Of a stretch of DNA of 64,000 nt, positions 26,787 to 35,387 are shown one piece after another (positions within the stretch are counted from its first letter, which is position 1; each line of letters starts with the position of its first letter). Source of the DNA: Blautia luti (GTDB taxonomy: Bacteria; Bacillota; Clostridia; Lachnospirales; Lachnospiraceae). The translations under genes and the position numbers were made by a program. The DNA lies in contig NZ_AP028156.1 of assembly GCF_033096465.1 (NCBI RefSeq), forward strand, positions 35,001 to 99,000. Reading direction: 5' to 3'. The notes beneath the pieces were generated by a model. That model worked only from the letters and a program-made list of their open reading frames with translations, had not been told where the DNA came from and did not search any database.

Positions 26787-28250
26787 TCAATCGAGAGATT
26801 TCTCGCTCATTTCTTCAAGCAGGTCTTTCTTCAGTTCCCAGAGTTTCTGAGACAGGTCTACATAGACTTTCTGCGGATTTACGAAACGTCTGGATTCATC
26901 CCAGAGAGTATTCTGTTCTTTCAGGCAGTAGTCGCGAAGTTCCATAACAGATGGAGATTCGTAGACACGTTTACCCTTTTTGATAACTGGAACGAGAAGC
27001 TCACGTACTTCATAAGTTCCGCCAAGGAACTTGGTCTTTTTCCATGTGTCGATGGGGTCAAAGAGAACCATGTTCTCATCTGCATCTAATTTCTCATCAG
27101 CGAGGCAGATAAGGTCTGCTTTGATCTTGCCTGTTTTCTTGCTGTAGAGACGATATACGGTTTTATTTCCTGGATTGGTAACTTTCTCGGTGTTTTCGGA
27201 AAGTTTGATCTTAGGTGTGAATTCTGTGCTGTCGGCATCTTTAACAGCAGCAAGTTTGTATACACCACCGAATGCAGGATTATCATTAGAGGTGATCAGT
27301 CTTGTTCCAACACCCCAGGAGTTGATCTTTGCATCCTGTGCTTTCAGGCTGTCGATCAGATATTCATCCAGGTCACTGGAAGCGGAGATGATCGCATCAT
27401 CAAATCCGGCAGCTGCAAGCATCTTGTATGCTTCTTTGGAAAGATAAGCAAGGTCACCGCTGTCAATACGGATGCCGTATTTGGTAAGTGGAATACCCTC
27501 TTCGCGCATTTCTTCGAATACACGGATCGCATTCGGAACACCGGATTTCAGGACATCGTAGGTATCTACTAATAAGGTGCATGCGTCTGGATAAAGTTTC
27601 GCATAGGTCTTGAATGCGGTATATTCATCCGGGAAGCTCATGATCCAGCTGTGGGCGTGAGTTCCAAGGACTGGTACGTCAAACATTTTGCCAGTGAGAA
27701 CACAGGAAGTACCGGCACATCCGCCGATGACTGCGGCACGGGCACCAAAGATACCGGCATCTGGACCCTGGGCACGGCGAAGACCGAATTCCATGATCGC
27801 GTCACCTTTTGCTGCGTAGCAGACACGGGCTGCCTTAGTGGCAATAAGACTCTGGTGGTTGATGATGTTCAGGATAGCAGTTTCTACAAGCTGTGCTTCC
27901 ATGATCGGTGCAACAACTTTTACAAGTGGTTCTCTTGGGAATACAACAGTTCCCTCAGGAATTGCATAGATATCACCTGTGAATTCGAAGTTTCTTAAAT
28001 ATTCCAGGAAATCATCTTCGAAAATATTCAGACTTCCCAGATATTCGATATCTTCGTCTGTAAAATGAAGATTTTCGATATATTCAATCATCTGTTCCAG
28101 ACCTGCAGTGATAGCAAATGCGCCGCCACATGGATTGGTACGGTAGAACATATCAAAAATAACAGTCTGGTTGGTGGGGTTCTTAAAATAGCCCTGCATC
28201 ATAGTAAGCTCATAAAGGTCTGTGAGCAGAGTAAGATTATTCGCTCTCAT
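26787..28250 (-). CDS. pncB: Nicotinate phosphoribosyltransferase
   Basis: Makes nicotinate mononucleotide from nicotinate and PRPP with ATP, the entry step of NAD salvage. The 487-residue protein starts NNLTLLTDLYELTMMQGYF, the family signature, and keeps the catalytic histidine loop (GTHAHSWIMSF, about 193-203) and the phosphate-binding IRIDSGDLAYLS. AAGGAGAG precedes the ATG. A long structured leader of about 220 bases separates the promoter from the gene, which suggests control at RNA level or by a repressor. Confidence 0.95.
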   Translation of the reverse strand: MRANNLTLLTDLYELTMMQGYFKNPTNQTVIFDMFYRTNPCGGAFAITAGLEQMIEYIENLHFTDEDIEYLGSLNIFEDDFLEYLRNFEFTGDIYAIPEGTVVFPREPLVKVVAPIMEAQLVETAILNIINHQSLIATKAARVCYAAKGDAIMEFGLRRAQGPDAGIFGARAAVIGGCAGTSCVLTGKMFDVPVLGTHAHSWIMSFPDEYTAFKTYAKLYPDACTLLVDTYDVLKSGVPNAIRVFEEMREEGIPLTKYGIRIDSGDLAYLSKEAYKMLAAAGFDDAIISASSDLDEYLIDSLKAQDAKINSWGVGTRLITSNDNPAFGGVYKLAAVKDADSTEFTPKIKLSENTEKVTNPGNKTVYRLYSKKTGKIKADLICLADEKLDADENMVLFDPIDTWKKTKFLGGTYEVRELLVPVIKKGKRVYESPSVMELRDYCLKEQNTLWDESRRFVNPQKVYVDLSQKLWELKKDLLEEMSEKSLD

Positions 28251-28489
28251 AGTAGCTCTCCTTTTTTCCTTAATAATAATGTCTCATTGTAAAGAGCATA
28301 TTATTATTAAAATTTATTATTAAAATATTCCAACTGCCTTCTTGTATGCAGGTGGGAATGAGCGTCAGCACTTCAGATAATGAGGTTGAGGAAAACGGAA
28401 GTACTGATAAATTGGGGCTGCTGTTCAGTGGCCATCCCGAAAGAATGATTTGTGAAAGCCTGAGTGAACGCAGCAAGGTTTTCTTGATT
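28251..28489 (-). promoter_or_regulatory. pncB promoter and structured leader
   Basis: On the minus strand a TATAAT box lies at 28489-28484, so the leader is about 220 bases. It contains a hairpin ATTCCCACCTGC/GCAGTTGGAAT (about 28326-28358) and a perfect 11-pair stem TTAATAATAAT/ATTATTATTAA (about 28271-28311) ending next to the ribosome site. I see no T-box or other leader class I can name. Confidence 0.55.
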
Positions 28490-28593
28490 ATAGCATAATT
28501 TTACCCGGAGTACATAAAAAAGTCCCTGAAAAAGCGGTATTTTCGCGTTTTTGAAAAAAAATAAAAAAAATTAAAAAAATTTCAAAAAAGGGG
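28490..28593. other. AT-rich spacer between divergent pncB and tRNA-Gln
   Basis: Contains long A-runs and no reading frame. It holds upstream parts of the pncB promoter (minus) and the tRNA promoter (plus). Confidence 0.5.
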
Positions 28594-28622
28594 TTGCATT
28601 TTCCGGAAGACTATTATATAAT
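28594..28622 (+). promoter_or_regulatory. tRNA-Gln promoter
   Basis: TTGCAT at 28594-28599 and TATAAT at 28617-28622 with a 17-base spacer, preceded by A/T-rich up-element-like runs. Confidence 0.8.
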
Positions 28623-28661
28623 ACCAATTGTCGCGAACGAAGTAGCGAAAACAAAACATAA

Positions 28662-28733
28662 AGGGCTATCGCCAAACGGTAAGGCAACGGACTCTGACTC
28701 CGTCAGTTCAAGGTTCGAATCCTTGTAGCCCTG
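28662..28733 (+). tRNA. tRNA-Gln (CTG)
   Basis: Anticodon arm ACGGA-CTCTGAC-TCCGT gives CTG. Acceptor AGGGCTA pairs with TAGCCCT, discriminator G. The first pair is A1-U72 instead of the usual U1-A72 of bacterial tRNA-Gln. A terminator follows directly. Confidence 0.93.
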
Positions 28734-28738
28734 CTACA

Positions 28739-28768
28739 TGAGGCACCTCGGTATGAGGTGTCTTTTTT
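28739..28768 (+). terminator. tRNA-Gln terminator
   Basis: AGGCACCTC pairs with GAGGTGTCT over loop GGTAT and runs into TTTTTT. Confidence 0.85.
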
Positions 28769-28861
28769 ATTACTACAATACCGGAAGAGAAGAAGAAACT
28801 TAAAGAGATTGTAGCACAGATGAAAACACCTTTATCAGTGTAAAAAATGCGACAGGAATAA

Positions 28862-28908
28862 GAAATGAGAGGATTCACTTAGAAATAAGTGTTCCTCTCA
28901 TTTTTTCA
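28862..28908 (-). terminator. Terminator of the XRE regulator gene
   Basis: AATGAGAGGA-CACTTA pairs with TAAGTG-CCTCTCATT around GAAA; T-rich on both sides, so it may work for both strands. Confidence 0.75.
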
Positions 28909-29247
28909 TAAAGAATGTTTTTTCTCCAGGCATGCCAGATAACCTTCCATATATGCCTGGGTACGCTCTTTTCCTGTAATATCCATATTTTTGTAAAGGG
29001 ACATAGTGTAGATTTCATCCTGATTCAGATCTGTACTCTGAATACAATCACATCTGGTATCAGAAAGTCCCAGAATATAATCAATAGGAACACCAAATAT
29101 CTGGCGAAGCTTGATAAGTGATTTTATACTGGGAAAATATTTTTCCATTTCATAAGCACTGATTGTTTCCTGAGACACTTCTAGTTCAATACTGAGACGA
29201 ATTTGAGTAATCTTTTTCTCTTCTCTTAATTCTCTTATACGGTTCAT
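28906..29247 (-). CDS. XRE-family transcription regulator
   Basis: A 113-residue regulator with an N-terminal Cro/CI-type helix-turn-helix (residues 4-60; RLSIELEVSQETISAYE is the recognition segment) and a short C-terminal region with a Tyr/Met-rich helix, probably for dimerisation. AAAGGAG precedes the ATG on the minus strand. A perfect 15-base palindrome (ACAAGTTAAACTTGT) and half-site-like TTGTAT repeats lie in the upstream region and are probable operators. The gene that once stood divergently appears to have been interrupted by the IS605-type element. Short C-terminal coding remnants also lie between the tRNA-Gln and this gene. Confidence 0.85.
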   Translation of the reverse strand: MNRIRELREEKKITQIRLSIELEVSQETISAYEMEKYFPSIKSLIKLRQIFGVPIDYILGLSDTRCDCIQSTDLNQDEIYTMSLYKNMDITGKERTQAYMEGYLACLEKKHSL

Positions 29248-29319
29248 AGTTTTGTACTCCTTTTGTAAATATTGTATAAGTTGTAGTTGTATAAAACAGA
29301 AGCCAGTAGCATAATTTCT

Positions 29320-29334
29320 ACAAGTTAAACTTGT
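29320..29334. promoter_or_regulatory. Palindromic operator candidate upstream of the XRE gene
   Basis: ACAAGTTAAACTTGT is a perfect palindrome around a central A. It lies 73 bases from the regulator start, in the divergent promoter area. Confidence 0.5.
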
Positions 29335-29558
29335 AAATACAACAGGGAGGATGAAAGATGAATTTTTTTAACAACCGTAGCAAGAATTCCCTCACCTCTA
29401 TAGGTGATGGGATGAATTGCACATTCGAGCATGTCTGCTCAAATTTATAAAAAATAACAAAACACTTGTTCTGACACAATAAATATATTATAATAGAAAA
29501 AGAACAATATGCTCTTGGAAATTGGACGGTCGAAATATGCAAGAAGTGAGTGTACATA

Positions 29559-29762
29559 ATGAGTTTAGATAATAATTTTCATTCAGTGTTTTGGTTTGAT
29601 TCTGGTTATGAAATATGGCAGAAAGATGCTGGACGATAAGATGTCAGAGAGAACAAAAGAAATCTTTGAAATATAGCACCTGTTGAAACAATCCATCAGT
29701 ATATAGAGAGTCAGGGTGAGAAAGATAAACCGGGCAGTAAAAATAAGGATCTATCCAAATAA
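29559..29762 (+). pseudogene. tnpA: IS200/IS605 tnpA remnant (HUH transposase)
   Basis: Three frames together give recognisable TnpA pieces: the start MSLDNNFHSVF, then in a shifted frame LVMKYGRKMLDDKMSERTKEIF, then the C-terminal APVETIHQYIESQGEK. A short loss after HSVF breaks the frame, and a larger central deletion removes the HUH motif and neighbouring catalytic region. A normal TnpA is about 150 residues; here roughly 65 codons remain. The tail overlaps the tnpB start, as in intact IS605 copies. The transposase is certainly inactive. Confidence 0.85.
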
Positions 29763-30822
29763 AGAACAGATAACCCAGATAGAGAAGACAATCGGCTGCA
29801 GTCGTTTCCTCTATAACAGGATGCTTGCGGATAAGATCCGCTATTATCAGGAAGAAAAAAAGATGCTGAAAAATACGCCGGCCGGATATAAAAAAGAATA
29901 TCCATGGCTGAAAGAGGTAGATTCTCTTGCGCTGGCAAATGTACAGTTAAATCTGGAAGGGGCTTTCCGGAAATTTTTCCGGGAACCGGGAGTGGGATTT
30001 CCGCATTATAAATCAAAAAAACATTCGCGGAAATCCTATACAACGAATATGGTAAATGGGAATATCTGTCTGCAGGACAGGTTCCTGAAACTGCCAAAGA
30101 TGCAGCCGGTAAAAATAAAACTCCACCGTATGATCCCGGAGGGATGGAAGCTGAAATCAGTGACTGTGAGCAGGGAACCGTCCGGAAAATATTTTGCCAG
30201 CCTGCTGTTCGACTGTGAAAACCAAACAGCGGAGAAAAGACAGGCGGAAAAATTCCTGGGGATGGATTTTGCCATGCATGGGATGTGTGTATTTTCTACC
30301 GGTGAAAGAGCCGGATATCCCATGTTTTACCGGAATGCAGAGAAAAAACTTGCCCGGGAACAGAGAAAACTTTCCAGATGTGAAAAGGGCAGCCGTAACT
30401 ATCAGAAACAGAAGAAAAAGGTTGCTTTATATCATGAAAAGATAAAGAACCAGAGGAAAGATTTCCAGCATAAGCTCAGCCACAGCCTTGCAGAAGACTA
30501 TGACGCAGTATGTGTGGAGGATCTGAACCTGAAGGGGATAGCCGGAGGCCTGCATTTCGGAAAAGGGATACAGGATAACGGATACGGTCAGTTCCTTTCC
30601 ATGCTTGGATATAAGCTGGAAGAACGCGGAAAGTATCTGATAAAAGTAGACAGATATTTTGCATCCAGTAAGATATGCAGCGAATGCGGACATAAGAAGA
30701 AAGAGCTGGCATTATCAGAACGGATATACCTATGCGAATGTGGAAACCGGATGGACCGGGATGTGAATGCGGCGGTCAATATTCTGAAAGAAGGAAAAAG
30801 AATATATAAAAAATGTGCATAA
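29716..30822 (+). CDS. tnpB: TnpB RNA-guided nuclease (IS605 type)
   Basis: A 368-residue TnpB, ancestor-type relative of Cas12, which uses an RNA from the element's right end as guide. It starts at GTG 29716 (MRKINRAVKIRIYPNKEQ). The RuvC residues are all present: D184 (GMDFAMHG), E269 (CVEDLN) and D349 (MDRDVNAA). The zinc-finger cysteines are C321, C324, C340 and C342. The reading frame is intact although tnpA in the same element is dead, so TnpB may still be active or recently stranded. The right-end RNA follows directly. Confidence 0.93.
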   Translation: MRKINRAVKIRIYPNKEQITQIEKTIGCSRFLYNRMLADKIRYYQEEKKMLKNTPAGYKKEYPWLKEVDSLALANVQLNLEGAFRKFFREPGVGFPHYKSKKHSRKSYTTNMVNGNICLQDRFLKLPKMQPVKIKLHRMIPEGWKLKSVTVSREPSGKYFASLLFDCENQTAEKRQAEKFLGMDFAMHGMCVFSTGERAGYPMFYRNAEKKLAREQRKLSRCEKGSRNYQKQKKKVALYHEKIKNQRKDFQHKLSHSLAEDYDAVCVEDLNLKGIAGGLHFGKGIQDNGYGQFLSMLGYKLEERGKYLIKVDRYFASSKICSECGHKKKELALSERIYLCECGNRMDRDVNAAVNILKEGKRIYKKCA

Positions 30823-30965
30823 TAGCACAGAAAAGATCTGTAACCGGATAAAAAAGAACCGCGGGACACGCGGGGATAGCCTGTTTTAGCTTTGCCCTGA
30901 AGGGCAATTGAGCAGGAAGCTCCCACTTCAAAATCTGTAAGATTTAAGTGGCGAGAGCATGTCAC
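30823..30965 (+). ncRNA. IS605 right end and probable omega RNA scaffold
   Basis: Directly after tnpB: GCGGGACACGCGG hairpin, GCCCTGAAGGGC hairpin, then GAAGCTCCCACTTC...AAGTGGCGAGAG and GTCAC. In this family the 3' part of tnpB and the right end give the guide RNA, whose guide is the flank. The flank here starts ATACTCCAGATGCATTTT. The RNA's 5' end probably lies inside tnpB and was not located. Confidence 0.65.
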
Positions 30966-31257
30966 ATACTCCAGATGCATTTTCCAAAAGAGTAATAGAT
31001 GTTCAGGGAGCTGAAGCGGAAATAGAATGGAAAAAGTTATCTGAAGTTGTAGTATATTAAACGAAAGTGAAATGTAAATACCGTGTGACTAAAAGGGCTG
31101 TCTCAGGACAGCTCTTTGTTTGTGTGTAAAGACTATACAAAAGAGAAAAGCGGGGTATACAAGAAATACTATTTCATCTATAATTTGAAGAATAAGAGAT
31201 ATTAATCTGGGAGTAAATCAGAATGTATAATGTGAACAAATGAGGGAGGCAGACAAA
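30966..31257. other. Flank of the IS element with a coding remnant
   Basis: The frame TPDAFSKRVIDVQGAEAEIE... runs to a stop at about 31060 and reads like the C-terminal end of a gene cut by the insertion; family not recognised. A terminator (31092-31122) and the nanE leader follow. Confidence 0.4.
31092..31122 (+). terminator. Terminator after the IS flank
   Basis: AGGGCTGTC pairs with GACAGCTCT over loop TCAG and ends in TTTGTTT. Confidence 0.6.
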
Positions 31258-31947
31258 ATGAACAAAAAAATACAGGCATTAAGAGGCGAGCTGATCGTGT
31301 CCTGCCAGGCACTTCCGGAGGAACCGCTTCATTCTTCATATATTATGAGTAAGATGGCTGCGGCTGCGTTGGAGGGAGGTGCGAAGGGGATTCGTGCTAA
31401 CACAAAGGAGGATATCAGAGCGATTCAGGAAGAGGTGGATCTTCCGATCATTGGAATTGTGAAAAGGGACTATCCGGACTGTGAAGTTTATATTACGCCG
31501 ACGATGAAAGAGGTGGATGAGCTGATGGAGGTGAAACCTGAGATCATAGCATTGGATGCGACTGGCGCGCTTCGTCCCGGTGGATTAACATTGAAAGATT
31601 TTGTGGGACAGATCAGGGAAAAATATCCGAAACAGCTGCTGATGGCAGACTGTTCTACTGTGAAAGAAGCTCAGTATGCAGATGAGATTGGATTTGATTT
31701 TATCGGGACAACGATGGTGGGGTATACGAAACAGAGTCAGGGAGACCGGATTGAAGAAGAAGACTTCAGGATCATAAGAGAAATTCTGGAAACTGTGAAA
31801 CATCCGGTGATCGCAGAAGGGAATATCAATACTCCGGAAAAAGCAAAGCGGGTAAAAGAATTGGGAGTCTTCAGCACAGTAGTAGGTTCTGTGATTACAC
31901 GGCCACAGCTGATAACCAGATCATTTGTGGATGCGCTGCATAAATAG
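31258..31947 (+). CDS. nanE: N-acetylmannosamine-6-phosphate 2-epimerase, copy 1
   Basis: Converts ManNAc-6-P to GlcNAc-6-P in sialic-acid breakdown. Start set at 31258 after GAGGGAGG. The 229-residue TIM barrel keeps the family signatures: SCQALPEEPLHS, GAKGIRANTKEDI, IIGIVKRDY with the catalytic Lys, YITPTMKEVDEL, DFIGTTMVGYT and AEGNINTPEKA. It stands alone, about 8 kb from the second copy at 39720 and from the nan operon. The two copies differ throughout and are not a recent duplication. Why a second epimerase is kept is not clear from sequence. Confidence 0.92.
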   Translation: MNKKIQALRGELIVSCQALPEEPLHSSYIMSKMAAAALEGGAKGIRANTKEDIRAIQEEVDLPIIGIVKRDYPDCEVYITPTMKEVDELMEVKPEIIALDATGALRPGGLTLKDFVGQIREKYPKQLLMADCSTVKEAQYADEIGFDFIGTTMVGYTKQSQGDRIEEEDFRIIREILETVKHPVIAEGNINTPEKAKRVKELGVFSTVVGSVITRPQLITRSFVDALHK

Positions 31948-32003
31948 AATAATCAGATTATGATAAAAAGATAATGATATATAGGATTTTTTGCCTAAAA
32001 TAG

Positions 32004-32054
32004 AAAAAGGTGTCGTTCAATCATATACTCTTGATGGCTGAACGACGCCTTTTT
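32004..32054. terminator. Two-way terminator between nanE and the PRTase-like gene
   Basis: AAAAAGGTGTCGTTCA pairs with TGAACGACGCCTTTTT around a 19-base loop; U-runs result on both strands. Confidence 0.88.
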
Positions 32055-32069
32055 ACATGTTTAATTGTT

Positions 32070-32714
32070 TTACAATGTCGAGTAACCATATCCACTGACA
32101 AGTGCATCAATCTTCTGTTTTTTCTGGCACATTGGGCAGTTGTTGGAAGGATAGGAATGATAATCAGGTACGTCTTTAGCTTTGAAAATGGCATGTACAG
32201 GGAGAGAGGCAATGCTGTCTACTCTGCTGAAAATGGCAGCAACACCGCGGATGATTCCACCGTAATAAAGAACACTTTCGATGGTTTTGGACAGAGTGGA
32301 ACCGGTAGTGATAGAACCATTCAGGATCAGAATATTTTTCCCTTTGATCATAGGCTGATAATTATCACGGAAAATAAGCTGACCGGAATTGCCAAATTCA
32401 GGTGTGATCACGTAAATAGTCTGGTGGGCATTCATGGAAAAAATGCCGGCTTTGGTCAGTTCTTCTGAAAGGTATGCGCCGATTACTTCCAGTCCATCCA
32501 TACAGATGATGGTATCAATGGGAGTAGAAACTTCATAATTGGAAGCCAGTTCATGAGCAATACGCTGGGCTTCTGCAGTTCTTGATTTCATAGTTGTGAG
32601 ATCAAGGTAATGAGTAATGTGAGACTGAGATGTTACAAAATGTCCCGGAATTACTTTGAGTTGGATCCGACTGTCATTGCGTGCATAAATTTTTGTTATG
32701 TTTGCCTGATTCAT
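32070..32714 (-). CDS. Phosphoribosyltransferase-fold protein
   Basis: A 214-residue protein with the type I PRTase fold. The PRPP-binding loop reads ILILNGSITTGSTL (about 127-140): the TTGST end is normal, but the paired acidic residues that usually precede it (VDD or EDV) are replaced by NGS. The C-terminus carries a Cys pair (NCPMCQKK) that may bind metal. It is most like orotate or purine PRTases of gut Firmicutes; the substrate cannot be told, and it may be a regulator rather than an enzyme. AGGGAGG precedes the ATG. Transcribed alone, against the flanking nanE. Confidence 0.75.
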   Translation of the reverse strand: MNQANITKIYARNDSRIQLKVIPGHFVTSQSHITHYLDLTTMKSRTAEAQRIAHELASNYEVSTPIDTIICMDGLEVIGAYLSEELTKAGIFSMNAHQTIYVITPEFGNSGQLIFRDNYQPMIKGKNILILNGSITTGSTLSKTIESVLYYGGIIRGVAAIFSRVDSIASLPVHAIFKAKDVPDYHSYPSNNCPMCQKKQKIDALVSGYGYSTL

Positions 32715-33206
32715 AATAATACCTCCCTTGTAAAGTGATATTTATTAGCTTTTTTGTATTGTACCATTATAGAGAGAAAAAATAAACAATATTGTGTAAA
32801 AATAATAAAAAAATATAATATTTATAAAAACAGTTAAAATATTACCAAAAAAGTTAGAAAATAAACAAATGAATTATCAACAAAAATAGTTAGATAAAAT
32901 ACAGCATAATCACGAAAGTAAAAAAGGAAGTAGATTAATTGCAAGGGCTGTAGTAGATAATAATATGCTAAATATTACACTTTTCGCGACAGTTATTCAG
33001 ATCAATTGAATAGAAATAAGAAAAATAGTAAACTGAATTCATAAAAATTTTTTATTTATGGAAAGTCTGCTAATAAAAGGTTAGGTGTTTTGGGAGAAAA
33101 TTATTTGCTTCAACTGGCCTGTAGACCTTTTTCAAGATAAATACAAATCGCTAAAGCCAGTAAAATTAACAGATTTAGGATTGACAGAAACGGGAGGGAG
33201 CATGGT
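32715..33206. other. Very AT-rich intergenic stretch
   Basis: On the minus strand a TATAAT box (about 32775-32770) is the likely promoter of the PRTase-like gene. The rest is AT-rich like the broken surface-protein gene that follows. A short open frame (33085-33234) ends inside that gene; I do not call it. Confidence 0.45.
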
Positions 33207-35347
33207 ATGGAGGAAAAAAATATTAAATATTTAACTAATTTTAAAAGCAAATTTCTAATAGTAGCCTTAGTGGTAATATTAAGCTTATTTTGGAAAATTG
33301 ATGTAGTAAATGCAACATGCTCGAGTGGAATTAAGGGAAATGGAATTTCTATTAATATTAATGCTGCACCTTATACGACATTTGCGTCGTATCCTTGGGG
33401 ACAATATGCATATGGAAAAGAGGGATGTGCATGGTTTGCTTCTGCGAGAGTAAAAGAATTAACTGGAAAAGGGAGTGCTATTTATTCAGGATGGGCATGA
33501 TATAATACACAGTATGGAAATTATGGATTTTCCATAGGAAGTGAACCTAGAGCTAGATCATTAGCTTGTTACGGAAATCATGTGGCAGTAGTTGAAGCTG
33601 TAAATGGAGATACGATAACTGTTAGTCAGGGAGGAATGAGTGGATTGTCAGATATAGCACATGGTTATTGTGTTATATCAACAATGTCAAGAGCGCAACT
33701 AGAGTCACAGGGTGGATGTGGAACTTTTTATGGATATGTGTATATGGATGGCTCAGAACCACAACCAACAGAAAAGCCAACAAATGTAGTAATTGAACTT
33801 GAAAAAACTACTTTTTTCTCAAATGAACATGTGACATATTACTGTGCAGGGAATGGAGTGAGCTATTATGTGATTTCTGTTTATAATGCTCAAGGAAACG
33901 TGATTGAAACTGTAAAAATAAATCCAGGAGAATATTGTACAAGGTATTATGAACCGGGAAATTATATAGTGTATTGTGAAGGATATAATTCTTATGAAAA
34001 TACATTTAGTAATACAATAAGCTTTGCAGTTAAATCCTCTACAGAAATTAGTAAACCGCATCAACACGATTATATTTTCAGCATTAAGAAACCAGCAACC
34101 TGTATAGAACCTGGAATTATGCTTTATACTTGCAAAGATAACGATGACAGTTATGAAGAAGAAATCCCAGCAACAGGTCATCAACACACAGAATTACGAA
34201 ATGTGAAAACAGCAACCTGTGCGCAGCAAGGATATACAGGTGACACTTATTGTAAGGACTGTAATACAAAACTTACATCCGGAAATTCAATAGCAAAGAA
34301 AAACCATACCTGGGATGCAGGAAAGATTACAACAGCAGCTACTTGTAGTGGAAAAGGAATCAAGACATACACCTGTACTGCTTGTAATATAACGAAGACG
34401 GAACATACATGGGATACAGGAAAAATAACACAGAATGCAACCTGCACCACTAAAGGAATCAAAACCTTTACTTGTACTATTTGCGAATCTACAAGAATAC
34501 AGGAAATTCCGGAAACTGGCCATATAAATAAGATTACCAAGTTTGTCAAGGAAACATCCTGCACATCCGAAGGTTATACGGGAGATATTTACTGTCAGGA
34601 ATGCGGTAAACTTCTGGAAGAGGGAACAGTAATTCCGAAAACGGAACATACATGGAATGGTGGTGAAGTTACAAAACAGCCGACAACAGAAGAAACAGGA
34701 ATTAAGACCTATACTTGTAGCAGCTGTGGTGCAACAAGAACAGAAGAACTTGAAAAACTTAAACCACAGACGATAACACCTGGAAAAATAATAAAAGATA
34801 AAGTAACAAATGGTGTTTATAAAGTTCAAAAGGACGGATTAAGTGTTGAGTTTACAAAGTCAGTTTCTAAAAATGCATCTGTAAAAATTCCAGATACAAT
34901 TAAAGTAAATGGAATTACCTGCAAGGTAACTGGAATATCAGCAAATGCTTTTAAAATAATGTGTCACTTAGGACTGTTACGATTGGAAAGAATGTGACAA
35001 TAATAGGGACGAATGCATTTTATGGATGTAAGAAGTTGAGTAAGGTAAATGGTGCAAATAATGTTGTGAAAATTGGTAACAGTTCATTCACAAATTGTGG
35101 AAGCCTAAGTAGTATTACAGTTTCAGAAACTGTTAGAATTATTGGCAAACAGGCATTTTATAATTGTAAAAATTTCAAAACTATTACAATTAAGACAAGT
35201 GCGTTGTCTACTAAGACTATTGGTTCAAATGCTTTTACGGGAACCTATAAAAAGCCAACTATTAAAGTTCCGGCAAAGCAAATGAAGACATATAAAAAAC
35301 TGTTTGGATTAAAAGGAATGAGTTCCAAAGCAATTTATAAGAAATAA
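33207..35347 (+). pseudogene. Broken secreted CHAP-domain / leucine-rich-repeat surface protein
   Basis: GGGAGG precedes the ATG. The N-terminus is a signal peptide (about residues 14-36), followed by a CHAP amidase domain with Cys in GCAWFASARV. A TGA at 33498-33500 interrupts the domain; the frame goes on and includes the catalytic His in GNHVAVVEAVNGD. Next come Cys-rich tandem repeats (about 34060-34760; ATC...GIKTYTC..C pattern) and then BspA-like leucine-rich repeats. Near 34951-34957 one A seems lost from an A-run, shifting the frame; adding it back gives ANAFKNNVSLRTVTIG and joins the repeats to the end at 35347. The gene is clearly richer in A and T than its neighbours. As written, no full protein can be made. 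Confidence 0.85.
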
Positions 35348-35353
35348 AGAAAA

Positions 35354-35387
35354 TGCAGACAGCTAGCTGATAAATTAGCTGTCTGCA
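35354..35387 (+). terminator. Hairpin after the broken surface-protein gene
   Basis: TGCAGACAGCTA pairs perfectly with TAGCTGTCTGCA; no U-run follows, so termination is uncertain. Confidence 0.5.

Larger units (their letters stand above)
29384..30965 (+). mobile_element. IS200/IS605-type element with dead tnpA and intact tnpB
   Basis: From left to right: a hairpin (AATTCCCTCACCT/AGGTGATGGGATGAATT at 29384-29418) typical of an IS605-family end, a tnpA remnant, a complete tnpB, and a right end with the folded CTCCCACTTC...AAGTGG structure. The outer limits are estimates: the left end is probably near 29384 and the right end near GTCAC at 30965. Without TnpA this copy cannot transpose by itself. 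Confidence 0.75.

Noticed and set aside
28251..28489. T-box or other known riboswitch in the pncB leader
   Set aside because: The T-box sequence and a tRNA-pairing layout are not visible; only generic stems are seen.
28777..28842. Short coding-like tail (EEKKKLKEIVAQMKTPL) after tRNA-Gln
   Set aside because: Too short and without a start; perhaps a remnant near an integration site, not provable.
29359..29451. 30-codon frame with a strong ribosome site before the IS605 tnpA remnant
   Set aside because: It runs through the IS left-end hairpin; the start may belong to an interrupted gene, so it is reported only as part of that finding.
29716..30965. CRISPR-type array near the Cas12-like TnpB genes
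   Set aside because: No spaced direct repeats at either TnpB locus or elsewhere; the genes belong to IS605 and IS607 elements.
33085..33234. 49-codon frame overlapping the start of the CHAP-type gene
   Set aside because: GTG start without a ribosome site and no family match; may be a remnant but not supportable.
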